Notes under the pieces: generated by a model
The model's database searches: none
What the model was told of the DNA's origin: nothing
Seen by the model: only the letters and a program-made list of their open reading frames with translations
Part shown: positions 9,422-19,279 of the stretch, piece by piece
How positions within the stretch are numbered: position 1 is the first letter of the stretch
Layout: each line of letters starts with the position of its first letter
Source of the DNA: Magnaporthiopsis rhizophila
Lineage: Eukaryota; Ascomycota; Sordariomycetes; Magnaporthales; Magnaporthaceae
Length of the DNA: 64,000 nucleotides
Reading direction: 5' to 3'
NCBI GenBank assembly: GCA_003049465.1
Contig: PYSS01000014.1
Coordinates: forward strand, 372,001 to 436,000
Program-made: the position numbers and the translations under genes

Positions 9422-12159
9422 TTATGTATAGCGAAGAGTAAAGGGCCCTGTTTCCACTGCCTGCCAATCGTCCGGGTTTTCGCTCTCTGGCTCCGCAAAA
9501 AGCCTCAAGGCACTGACCAGAACGGCATACTGACCCTCCTGCACATGCTTCCCGTCAGCGAGAAACCCTGAAAACTTGATGGAGTTGGTAGCGTCCTTGG
9601 CAAACACTGCCCGTGGCGAGCCCCAGATCTGGCCATATGTCCGGCGACCCAGCCACTCCGTCTCGTTGGCGTATCTGGTTCTATCCGTGCTTGGGGCGAT
9701 CATGTCGTAGCGCAGCACGCGCGTGGGAAGCAGGGGCGTCACAGTCACGGTCATGGCATCTGACGGGTTGCTCGATGGAGCGTCTCCCGGCCGCGGCAGC
9801 GTGAAGACTCCTGCGGAAAAACGCGGCGACACAAACACGCTCGAGCGGTCGAGGACGAGGGCCTCGCGCATGGAGCCTGTGTTGCCGATGTATGGAATGC
9901 TCAGACTGTCGCCGTTTGTGCCGTTGAGGGTGATGTAGCCGCTGTAGATGGGCCATCGACGCCGATCAACATCTTTGGGCGGAATGCATCGCACCGTGAT
10001 TTCGGCCTCTGCGCCGGCAGCAACAGAAACCTGATCCGCAGCGAAGGTGATAGCAGCCGGGGCTTCGACCATGGCCCGCGGGGCGCGCGCCAGACGACGG
10101 TCTTCACCCATGGCGTAGATGGTCGCCGTCGCGGTGTGGCCCAGCTTGTAGACGGCATCACTGCCGCCAGTGTTTCGAAGCGTCAGCCTGACCTCGTCGA
10201 GGTGGTGGTCGCTGTCGTTGAAGGATATGTTGGGGACGCTGAGCACGCCTTTGGCTTGTATGGCGTCCCAGAGCTGGATGAGACCGGCGCCCGCCTGCGA
10301 CGGTGGATGGAGACCGTGTGGCTGTTTCGCTGTGCTGGCGAGGATTGCTTGCAGTGTTATGGGATCGAGGGTGCCCCGGGCCTGGCGCAGGAGAGCTGCC
10401 GAGGCGGCCACGAACGGCGCAGCCATGGAGGTTCCGCCCATCGTGGCGACGCCCTGGCCGTTTTGGAGATAGGTAGACATGATGCTGCCGCCGGGTCCGC
10501 CAAAGGTTGAGGCGCTCCGCAGGTCAAATGTCGGGCCCCAGCTACTGAAGTTCGACAGCTGGCCGCCAGTCTTCTCGTCCGTGGTCCAGATCACCTTGGG
10601 CTTGGACTTTAACGGTGCCGTTAAGGTGACGCTGATGTTGGAGCCGGCTGCGAGGGCGTCGCGCCACTGCTTTGCGGGCGATGGAGTCGTCGTCGCCATG
10701 AAATTTTTCAGGTCGTCGTTAACGATGCCGCGGATCCTGGGTGCGGTCGTCAGCAGCCTATTTAAAGTCGATGTGGTAAACAAAGGGTAACTTACACTGC
10801 CTCGTCTCCCCACAACATCATGTGTGTGCCACCTTTTGCTTTGATATTCTCCCGCTGGCTCCGGAACAGGCACCTGTTTTGCGGCGTCCGCTCGACCAGA
10901 ACGAGATATCCTGCCAGGCTCGGCACGCTGTCTGGGATCCTCTGGCACCCAGTCACCGGCGCGCCATTACTGACGAAGCTGCTCAAGTCGATCAACGGCA
11001 GGGTCGTCGTGTCGGCGCCGTTCGCGAACTCGTATCGGCCAGTAAGCAGAGGAACCCACCCAAACTCTTCCGGCTTGCCATTGTCAACTGCGTACTCGCC
11101 CACGGCGTAAATGTGAGGCTCTTGCAAGGCGTCATACGAAGAAACCGAGCTCACTAGGCGCGCGTCGGCGGGGGCTACGGGGTCAAACATGGTCCCCAAC
11201 TCGCCCGTGTTGCCGATGGCCACAAAGACGGGCACGCCGGCCGCGACGATCCTGGACGCGGTCAAGGACACGAAACTGTCTGGGATTCCGCCCGGGACGC
11301 TGATGGACAGGGTGAGGATGTCGTTGCCGTCGTCGAATGCGCGCAGCATGCCGGCCGCGATGGTCTCTTCGGTGCCGTAGCCGAGACAGTCGACAACGCG
11401 GTAGGCCCCAAGGCGGGCGTCGGGCGCCACGCCGATGAAGCCAAAGGCGTTGGGACGGGCGCTGATGATGCCGGCCACATGTGTTCCGTGTCCGAAGCAG
11501 TCCATTGGGTCGTCGTCTGGGGCAGGGACGCGTGTGCCTTCCGGGCCCAGCAGCTCGTCCCAGCCAACCGAGTCCCATCCGTGGGTGACAACGCAGTCGG
11601 GTCCGAGGCAGCCGCCTAGGATGGCATTGGTGTAGTCGACGCCCGTGTCGACAACGGCGATACGCATCCCGCGGCCCGTGAAGCCCGCCTTGTGCAGGCG
11701 GTCGACCTGCGCCATGACATGGGGCGGGTAGGAGTCGTCGACAGCCCGTCGAGTGGCCTGCTCAAGAGAAGTATCGTTGCCGATGCTGACGAAGGATTCG
11801 ATGTCTTGCGAGGGCATCGACACTGCCCGAACAGGCCACACCTGCTTCACGCCGGTGGCGGCGAGGATGGCTGCCATTGTGCCGCCGGGAGTGCCGTGTT
11901 CGGAATGGAGCACATCGAAGGAAACGCCGTGGAAGATTCTCGAGCTTAGGGTGCGCCGTATTCGAGCTGTCACGTTGGCAGAGGCCAGCGCTTCCGTCAA
12001 CTGGGTCGAAGTGACGCCATCGTGCAGTTCGACCATGTAGACCCCACGGATAATCCCTGTGTGTGTCGCATTTTGTCGCGGGCGGTCGTCGATGGGGCTG
12101 CGCGCAAAGACGCTGCCGAGCACGCCCGCAACCACGAGCAGACTGGATATGCAAACCAT
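9422..12159 (-). CDS. Secreted subtilisin-family (S8) serine protease with inserted PA-like region
   Basis: Two exons are predicted: 12159-10796 and 10736-9422 (intron 59 bp, CTGAC branch, 892 residues). An alternative acceptor 21 bp earlier gives a 38-bp intron and seven extra residues. A signal peptide (about residues 1-19) is followed by an I9-type propeptide. The catalytic triad is visible: Asp171 in VVDTGVDY, His227 in GHGTHVAG, and Ser at about 558 in GGTSMAAP. The oxyanion Asn lies in AIGNTGE. An insert of about 150 residues between His and Ser includes a protease-associated-like segment. About 300 residues after the catalytic core look like the Fn3-type tail of minor extracellular protease (Vpr-like) subtilases. 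It is a degradative secreted protease rather than a kexin: there is no P-domain signature or membrane anchor. It lies upstream of, and on the same strand as, the deaminase-like gene. Confidence 0.9.
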
Positions 12160-14347
12160 TTCCTCAGCACTCGACCGGCTGGCAGGCAGGAGAGGTCGAC
12201 ATTCGCGCCATGTTGGAAATGGGAGCTGCTGATCCTTTTAACGGATAAAGGGGCAGATGGTGGAGATGTAACCTCGTATTGATGCTGCGGGGAGCCGATC
12301 ATGCAACCCCTGCCGTCAAGGGTAACGGTGGACCTGGTTGTTGAGGTGCGACACGTCGAGTCCGAGAAGCGAGCTGGAAACTGCAGTCGCTGCCTGAATG
12401 ACAATCTCGGCGTCTCCCGGCACTGTCGACGTGTTTTTGGAGGTCTGCTCCCTCGCCTCCAGATGCCTTCCTTTGAGGATGGAGTGTACCTCTGCCGGGA
12501 GCGTCGGCTAAAGGATACGAGCAAGGCTGACGTGGCAGGACACGGCCAGGGCAAAAGAGGCGATCGGGCGCTGGTTATACCTGTATCTAGGCGTCCGACT
12601 GCTAGATCCCATACGAGTATCACGGCCATCGCGACTTGTCGCCCGCGATCAGAGTTCACCAGTTTCAGCCCGAGGGACTCGGTCATCATGGCTCGGCGCG
12701 GATTGCGCTGCTCTGCTTCCGTCGCGACTGTGATCTCTGGCCCTAGATGCCTGTCGCGACGCTCTCCCGACTCAGGAAGAGAAACGACCGATGGAAATGC
12801 ATCGCGGCATGCATGTAGAGCCACGGCCTGCCAACGGAGGCCGCGCACCAAGCTGGAGGCCTGACCAATGCCAGCAAGGGCACGAGGCGGCTCGCCACGC
12901 GTGGAGTTGCCGGTCAGCCTCGGGCCAAGACGGCATCAGATCCAATGGCCTATGGAGGCGATGATACGCCGAGCTTCACGCGCCGCACCATGGCCTCCTG
13001 ATGCTGCGCTTGCCTCGAGGTTCCCATCGTCGGGGTGCCAGCAATTGATTCCCATCCGGCGCCATGTCGCCGCGGGCGATGGAGTCGGGGTACTTCTGGT
13101 CGATGCCGTCGTCGTGGAGGTACCCGGGCCCTGAGATAGGCGTCAAACGTGCGAAGGACCAAAAGACCCAGCCGACACCGTCCCGGGCAGGCACCAAGCT
13201 CAGTTGGCGCGTGGCATCTGGAGAAGGTGAGGAACTTGGAGGAACCTGGCCCGTCAAACACCAACCGCAGCAGTTTTATGTCGGTCTGATGAACCCTTTG
13301 GCCGGGAGAAGCCCGTCCCGCGTGTTGGTTCGCGATATATTGTTTCCTTGGGGAAGCATGTGTCACTTCGTATCCATCACTTTCGCGCAGTTCCTCTTCC
13401 CCGCCGTATCGTACGTACCTTGGCATCTCTGCCTCGGCATCCTCGCGGCTTCTGGATGACAATAGCCAACACGTCCAGTACAATGTTAGCCTTGGCCACG
13501 CCGGCTGCAAAGTGGAGCAAGCTTCTGCCGGGCTCCTGCGGTGCCTGTACCCCAGTCCTTCCCCTGATCCATGGTGCGCAGCCATCTCTCGTGGTCTGGC
13601 GATGCAAGATGCGATAGGTGAAAGCCCATGCGACGCGGCTATCCTAGCGGCAGAGACACTCTCCCGCCGCCGACACCTTTGCTCGCCCTGGTCACCCGCA
13701 TTACGAAGACGCCGTTTCAAGCATGGCGTTATCATCCCACCGCCATCGAGGGGTATACGTTCGACACCCTCCGCAACTGAGAACCTGGTGCCTCCCTCTC
13801 CGTCCTCCAGATTTGAACGACAACCGCATAAGGGCGCGACGCAGAAATGCAGGCCTGACGTCTGCTCCACGTCCTGGCCACCTAGCTCTCACATTTCCAA
13901 CCCCGGACAGCCGCGTCTAGTGCCAGCTTGAAAGGCGTGGGACCGATGGACGTATCCAAATACTAACATGCGATTTGGAAACGCACGACTGAGGGGTATT
14001 TGTTACGCAGAAAGGGCCAAAATGGCAGGTCACTACAGGGGCGGATGCCCAGGCGCAGCTAATTCTGGAAGCAACTTAACTCGCAGGGCCTGTCAATATG
14101 CCAAAGGCCATGAATTCACGTTTCCCTTCCTTGTCAACCAGCGCGGTAGCGCCAAGGGGTTGGGAGACAGGATGGGAAATAGGAGGAAATAGGGAATTCA
14201 CTCTGCGTGCTGCCCACGATTACGTCACCGGTACGAACCCGTGCACGCACGCCACACTTATCCCGCCACCGCCACTCCAGCCACAATCGTAACATCGTCT
14301 GCAGGCCAGCCGGGTACCCAATCGAAAGCCTTCACACCCAGCACATC
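12160..14347. other. 2.2 kb intergenic region with weak, possibly decayed ORFs
   Basis: GC-rich and full of overlapping short ORFs on both strands, none convincing. On the minus strand at about 13440-13560 a short ankyrin-like string can be read (GRSLLHFAAGVAKANIV). Neighbouring minus-strand segments at 12950-13260 and 13700-13890 stay open but in different frames. This could be a decayed ankyrin-containing gene or chance. The nuclease-like gene begins right after this block. Confidence 0.35.
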
Positions 14348-15733
14348 ATGGAGGCGAGCCGAATTCTTTCCTGGCTCGATGCCTGCGAACCCCAACTGGC
14401 GCCTCTGCCTGGAAGCGTGGCAATACCGCCGACCCCCCCTGTTTCTATATCGCCTACCAAGCGGAAGCGATCTCGGAAATCGGACGGTCGCGACGATGGC
14501 CAATCCATGCTCGAGCCGACCGTAAGCGACGACAGGGAACGACGCCCCGACGACGATGGCAGCGATGACAGGAATGCCACCACCGCCGGATTCCGGCCGT
14601 CACTGCCTCTTCGCGCATTCGACCTGCCCCCGCGGCCCCTTGCCTCAGCTTCGGTTCCCTCTGCCTCGAGGTCCCGTCCGAGTCGTCGGTCCACGAGCCC
14701 CGTCAAGCACGTCTTCCACCTGAAGCTCCTCGCCAAACCCGTCGAATTTACCGCCATTTCTGGCGACCCCCTGTCACAGCTCCCCGACGACGTTCACGAC
14801 CTGCTTTCCAACATCAACCGCATAGTCGAATACCGCGAGGCTTTTATACCTGACGCATCGCGCGAGTGCCTCGCGAGATTGTTGCCAGACCGTCGCTGGC
14901 CGGCCGCGTGGTTCCGGCCGGCAACAAATGACGAGTTCCGGCCCTGGGCCACGACGCGGACGGATGAAGACCCCAGCTGGCTGGCGTGGAGACGGCACGA
15001 CGCCTTCCTCGCCATCCAGCAAGAGGCTCTGCAGTGCCAAAGACAGGGCCGCGAGGAGCTGGCCTGGAACACCCTGGTGCATTCCCAAGTGCTGCGGCTC
15101 GCCGCAGGATCGATAACGGGTGGCGTCGCGTGCGAGCCAATCATGAGCGCGAGCATCGCGGGCCAGTGGCTTCCGGACCTGGCCCAACAGTCTGCGGGGG
15201 CCAGCGTGAAGGAGGTGGCCAGCGGCAAGATGGTCGATTTCGCTCTGGTCCTCGACCTATTCGACCCTCTTCCAGAGCACGCGACTCTGGCAAAATCCCT
15301 GATGCATACCCTCTTCCGTCTGCCCAGCGGGGCGCAGTCGATCAACCAGACCATGTACGAGCCCCTCATGCTCAAGCCGATCGGGGTCAGCATCGAGACC
15401 AAAGTGGCCGCCTCGGCTGGGAATACCGGTAGTGTCCAGCTGGGAATCTGGGTGGCCACCTGGCACGGTCGGATCACCGAGCTCCTGGACGTGGCCCCTG
15501 GAGGCATCATCACGCTGCCACTGGTCCTTTGTCACGGACATGAGTGGAACCTCTATTTTGCGTGCGACCGGGGAGAGCGGATTGAAATGGTCGGACCTGT
15601 CAGCTTGGGCAAAACGTCGGATGTTGTATCCTTGTACTCTTTGCACGAGACATTGCGCGAGCTGTGCGGATGGGTAGGTGGTTCGTTTTACAAATGGTTA
15701 AATGGACTGTTATTAGGAAACGTTGCCAATTAA
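14348..15733 (+). CDS. PD-(D/E)XK nuclease-like protein (fungal family)
   Basis: 461 residues from ATG 14348; the upstream in-frame ATG at 14207 would add 47 residues of low quality. The N-terminus has the layout I associate with this fungal family: a short helix (ILSWLDAC), a proline stretch, then SPTKRKRSRK, a likely nuclear localisation signal, and an acidic/disordered segment to about residue 125. The C-terminal half carries a putative PD-(D/E)XK core: Asp297 in KMVDFALVLD and Glu350/Lys352 in VSIETK, followed by a Gln/Leu-rich strand and helix. The family is expanded in Sordariomycetes; I know no settled biological role. The end is uncertain: a donor-like GTAGGT at 15674 and pyrimidine-rich acceptors near 15768 and 15803 could splice to an alternative C-terminus ending at 15873. 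Confidence 0.75.
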   Translation: MEASRILSWLDACEPQLAPLPGSVAIPPTPPVSISPTKRKRSRKSDGRDDGQSMLEPTVSDDRERRPDDDGSDDRNATTAGFRPSLPLRAFDLPPRPLASASVPSASRSRPSRRSTSPVKHVFHLKLLAKPVEFTAISGDPLSQLPDDVHDLLSNINRIVEYREAFIPDASRECLARLLPDRRWPAAWFRPATNDEFRPWATTRTDEDPSWLAWRRHDAFLAIQQEALQCQRQGREELAWNTLVHSQVLRLAAGSITGGVACEPIMSASIAGQWLPDLAQQSAGASVKEVASGKMVDFALVLDLFDPLPEHATLAKSLMHTLFRLPSGAQSINQTMYEPLMLKPIGVSIETKVAASAGNTGSVQLGIWVATWHGRITELLDVAPGGIITLPLVLCHGHEWNLYFACDRGERIEMVGPVSLGKTSDVVSLYSLHETLRELCGWVGGSFYKWLNGLLLGNVAN

Positions 15734-16546
15734 TTTGTTTCCTGTCTCCTTTCCTGTCCCCTTTTCAGTCTCCTTTCTTTTCCTCTTTCCTGTTTTATAC
15801 CCAGCCGCCGGACCACCACAGGCAACCCCAAGGCCAAGGACGGCGGCGGCGACCGGTGGATCCAGCCGGCTGAGTTACCGCACAGCTAAAAATAGTATAA
15901 AGGGCACCGTGCCGCTGACGCAATCTGGCAGCATAAACGGAGTGGGCGAGCAGCCGGAGGCAGGCCAAGGCGAAGCGGGTGGGGCTTTTCCTGGGATAGG
16001 ATGCCGCGCGTGTCGCACCATCTTGGTCCCAACGCGCAGTCGGGTGACAGCAAATTCGACAGCCCTGGAGTGCCTGGGAGAGTCTTCCTGCTTCGTCGGT
16101 GCTCGGACGCCCGTTCCTGGCAGGTGTCGGTTCGTTTCGACCTGCCTTTTCCTGTCTGCGCTGCAATGACGCGTACGCCCAGGCAGGGGTACGGCCCATA
16201 GGAACCGTTTTAAAAGGTGACATCCGACGGTTGGATGACGACGAGGTGCCATGAGGCCTACCCGCGATGGAGCCGGGATGACTCGTCTCAGCCCATTTAA
16301 CATCTCTCTATCAGGTGATGCCTTCGTCGAAGCGTGGAATGATTGTCTAGTCAAAACGGGACGTGCTATTTTTCGCACCTGGGGTAGGGGCGGCCCGCTA
16401 TGCACCCCAGCCTTGTACCCCAGATCCCAGGAGCAGCACGACGCTTGACGCATGAAGGCTTTTAAAGCATTTGATGGAACACACGGTTGTACCGTTAACC
16501 GAAATAGCAACGCCAAAAAAAAGGCAATCCACAAATGAAGGACGTG

Positions 16547-16699
16547 TATATAAGTAAGTCTGACTCTTGCTACGATGGTAGAGTTCCCTGCTTCATCATC
16601 CCATTAGCCACTTCTACCCGTGCCTACTCTTTTCTTTTTTCCTCTTGTCTTTTTCTTTCTCCTTTTGTCATTTCCTTTTTCGTCTTTCTCCCATCCAAT
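16547..16699 (+). promoter_or_regulatory. TATA box and CT-rich leader of the repeat-precursor gene
   Basis: TATATAA at 16547-16553 lies about 150 bp upstream of the ATG at 16700. Between them a pyrimidine-rich tract (about 16610-16690, long C/T runs) abuts the start codon. CT-rich tracts next to transcription starts are a known mark of strongly expressed filamentous-fungal genes. The in-frame ATG at 16535 precedes the TATA box, so it is unlikely to be used. Confidence 0.55.
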
Positions 16700-17572
16700 A
16701 TGAAGCTCTGGTCCGCCATCTGCCTCGCCAGTTTGGCCTTTGCCGCCCCTGCCGAGCCCAACGGCGCGGGCACCCTCGAAGCGCGCGAGCCCGGGCCCAA
16801 ATGTCGCTTTCCTTACCTTAGCAAGGTCGGAGGGATACACAAGCGCGAGCCCCGCGTTCTCATGCCTGGCGAAAAGCCTCTACCCGTGTGTCCCAGCAAG
16901 ACGCCCGAACAGGGCGGGGATGCCCTCGGGGGGCGCGAGCGCGGGCCCAAATGTCGCTTTCCTTACCTTAGCAAGGTCGGAGGGATACACAAGCGCGAGC
17001 CCCGCGTCCTCATGCCTGGCGAAAAGCCTCTACCCGTGTGTCCCAGCAAGACGCCCGAACAGGGCGGGGATGCCCTCGGGGGGCGCGAGCGCGGGCCCAA
17101 ATGTCGCTTTCCTTACCTTAGCAAGGTCGGAGGGATACACAAGCGCGAGCCCCGCGTCCTCATGCCTGGCGAAAAGCCTCTACCCGTGTGTCCCAGCAAG
17201 ACGCCCGAACGGAGCGAGGATGCCCTCGAGAAACGCGAGCCCTCGAATCTCCCTCCTGGTTACGCAGGTAGCTGCCGCGGGTCCAGATGTAAGGCTGCGC
17301 GCATACCCCCCGGAAAGATGCCCAAGCGGAGCGAGGATGCACTCGAGAAGCGCGAGCCCAGAAGGAGCGGTCGCAAGCCACCTGGCACTCGGAAGATATT
17401 CAGAGACGAGATTGTCATCCCTGCATACGGGACTGGGCCTCAGCGCCGCGACATTGTCGACGAGCAGGCCGCCGAGGTCGAGAAGCGCTTCGTATCGATC
17501 AGCAAGCCCCTACACGGCATCGCGCCCGCCTACAGGAGGATCCGGACCTGGGCGGTGGGACATGAGTTTTAA
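16700..17572 (+). CDS. Secreted Kex2-processed tandem-repeat peptide precursor
   Basis: 290 residues, single exon. The first 16-18 residues (MKLWSAICLASLAFAAPA) form a clean signal peptide. Residues 29-178 are three near-perfect 50-residue repeats, each with RFPYLSKVGGIHKR, EPRVLMPGEKPLPVC and a spacer, and two cysteines per unit. Dibasic KR sites lie at 48-49, 98-99, 148-149, 178-179, 209-210, 217-218 and 262-263. The spacer RSEDALEKREP occurs at 171-181 and again at 210-220. In units 1 and 2 it has decayed to QGGDALGGRER, losing one KR site. Beyond the repeats, a Cys pair (GSCRGSRC, 192-197) and a C-terminal peptide starting at 264 differ from the repeats. The design (signal, repeats, KR sites followed by a dipeptide) matches fungal Kex2-processed repeat proteins, which include pheromones, repellents and ribosomal peptide toxins. 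The peptides resemble none I know. No UstYa-type (DUF3328) oxidase is seen nearby. Confidence 0.85.
   Translation: MKLWSAICLASLAFAAPAEPNGAGTLEAREPGPKCRFPYLSKVGGIHKREPRVLMPGEKPLPVCPSKTPEQGGDALGGRERGPKCRFPYLSKVGGIHKREPRVLMPGEKPLPVCPSKTPEQGGDALGGRERGPKCRFPYLSKVGGIHKREPRVLMPGEKPLPVCPSKTPERSEDALEKREPSNLPPGYAGSCRGSRCKAARIPPGKMPKRSEDALEKREPRRSGRKPPGTRKIFRDEIVIPAYGTGPQRRDIVDEQAAEVEKRFVSISKPLHGIAPAYRRIRTWAVGHEF
16784..17233 (+). repeat. Three in-frame 150-bp tandem repeats inside the precursor gene
   Basis: Units are 16784-16933, 16934-17083 and 17084-17233, with an exact 150-bp period. They are almost identical at DNA level: the few differences include one T/C change and changes around the spacer codons (GGG CGC GAG versus GCG CGC GAG). 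The third unit ends in the intact spacer ERSEDALEK. Identity at silent sites points to recent duplication or gene conversion. Confidence 0.95.
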
Positions 17573-17876
17573 TTTTTTCTGGTTCTCTTTGCTTTTGCTT
17601 ACCCAGGGCAGTCGGTTACAACAAGCGGCAACCCTTTCGGGTTGGCTAACCCACCGGTTTGGGAGTTCCTATCTGCATGCGTCTTGGCTTTTATTTCTGG
17701 CCTATGCTTTTTTTTTTTTTTTTCCTCCAGGACAGCTTTGAATAACACAGCGCTCGCGCCTTGCATTTATCCGGGTTTCATTTAACAGCGACTTGTTTGT
17801 TATTTCCGACACGAGACTTGAATGGTGGAATGTTTACAAAGCATTACTGGCACGGGCTCCGCGACGTTCCTAGTGT

Positions 17877-18643
17877 TCACGACGCAGAGACAGCCGCCGG
17901 GCCCTTGGGCCACCTCCCCCAGGCGTACTGACTATTGCACATATTCCTCAGCTCCCACGTTTCCGCCACGAGCTCGCCGCGCATACCGTCGTCATCCTCG
18001 TCGCCCACGGCCCCGGCCACGAACAGAATGGGCACGAAGTGGTCGTCGGTAGCGTGGGCGTCCCGGTACAGCGGGTGTTTCATGAGCCTCGTCAAGGCCC
18101 GGCGCAGGCGCAGGCCCGTGTTGTTCGCGACGACGTCGGAGACGGCCTGGCGGAACTCGAGCGCCCAGAGCTCGGGCGGCGCCTCCTGGGCGAAGTTGTC
18201 CGAGTAGCGCAGCATGGGCACCCAGTGATTACGGTACAGGTTATGGACCGCGCCACCGGAACCGAGCAGGAGGTAGTTTTCGGCGCGGAGCGGGCGCAGC
18301 GCAGCGCCGATCTTTACGTGAAAATGCGGGTCGTAGCGGGCGTTGGCCGATATGAGCGTGGTGGGCGGGCAGCCGCCGGGGAACATGCGGATCAGGATCA
18401 AATACGTATCGTGGATCCAGTCGAAGGTGGCGTTGCCCGAGGCCGCGAAGCCCGCAGCCTTGAGCATGGCAACACACCGCTCGCCCGTGGCCAGGTCTGG
18501 GTTCAGCTTGTAATCCACGTATTTGCTCGGGTGCACGTAGGCCACGGGCATCTTGGACGGGTTCGGGTTCATGGCCACGTGGACCTCGTCGTTTGGGGCG
18601 TCCCAATGTGCGCCCTTGTTGGGTGTGGACGATCAGCATCTGG

Positions 18644-18674
<31 letters not shown>

Positions 18675-18907
18675 CACCTCGCCCTATAGCATGACATACC
18701 ATCATGATCACGCCTTTAATGCCGTTGGCCAGGGCCTCATCACCGGCCTTTTTCCAATAGTCGGCCGATTCGGACGGCTCGCCCAGCATCATGGTCGAGC
18801 CATGAGAGAAGAAGTAAACCGGGGTCAGCAGCGCTGTGGGGACAATACTGTCAGTCACTGATGCCGTGCCAATTCAGGCGGCTTACCACAAGCGTGTACT
18901 CACCCAT
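17877..18907 (-). CDS. LigB/DODA-type extradiol aromatic dioxygenase
   Basis: Predicted minus-strand exons are 18907-18904 (only ATGG), 18833-18700 and 18614-17877, encoding 291 residues. The 4-bp first exon is chosen because its GTGAGT donor and the CCCCACAG acceptor give MALLTPVYFFSHGS, the expected start of the family. His12 (FSHGST), His49 (GAHWD) and His238 (DDHFVP) are likely iron or zinc ligands, and His114 (WIHDT) and His170 (GAVHN) are conserved active-site positions. The GSGG motif at 164-167 also fits. The family opens catechol-type rings, as in 4,5-DOPA dioxygenase. The actual substrate is unknown. Intron 2 (18615-18699) contains a long GA/CT microsatellite just before its 3' splice site. 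The gene converges with the repeat precursor and is divergent from the small membrane protein. Confidence 0.87.
18645..18674. repeat. (GA)n microsatellite in dioxygenase intron 2
   Basis: About 15 GA units. On the gene's strand this is a (CT)n tract about 30 bp upstream of the 3' splice site, so it may double as the polypyrimidine tract. Confidence 0.95.
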
Positions 18908-19279
18908 TTTGGTTGTTGCATCAGGCTCGTGAGGTGGTTAATTACCAGGTGCGCCTCAGGGTTAGCTGAAATGGACCCGGCTAGGCGGAGCATTTCAATG
19001 TGCAGCAGCTTCCCCGGAGACTCAACCTCCACATCCCGATGCTGCGGAGGGGAACCACGACATGGTTGTATGAGCTTCGGATGGGTTCCGTCTCCCCACC
19101 TCTTGGCACTCGGGAGTCGGGAGGGCAGCAAGCACTTGACACAAGCTTTCCCAACGCGCTCCTCCATGAAATGACATAGCTGCTACCTACCCACCACCTG
19201 TGTTACCAGCCCAGACGCAATCAACGTTCCCACGCCCACTATTGCTGCTTTGCCCCGCCACCACTCACCGCCAGCGACA

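Noticed and set aside
9422..12159. Kexin-type processing protease that could act on the nearby repeat precursor
   Set aside because: The protein resembles Vpr-like secreted subtilases; it lacks a P-domain and membrane anchor, so proximity is not evidence.
12301..12864. 187-codon plus-strand ORF upstream of the subtilase
   Set aside because: Arg/Ser-rich composition without motif; looks like GC-rich chance coding in a promoter region.
15875..16534. 219-codon minus-strand ORF between the nuclease-like and repeat-precursor genes
   Set aside because: It covers the repeat-precursor promoter and has no recognisable domain; composition is random-like.
16700..17572. Classical alpha-pheromone precursor
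   Set aside because: Fungal alpha-type pheromones are short peptides with a W-C...C-W type core; none is present in these repeats.
16740..17741. A 333-codon ORF in another frame across the repeat precursor
   Set aside because: The repeat unit is a multiple of three, so a stop-free second frame is simply copied three times. It has no signal peptide or domain, and the main frame has a TATA box, signal peptide and processing sites.
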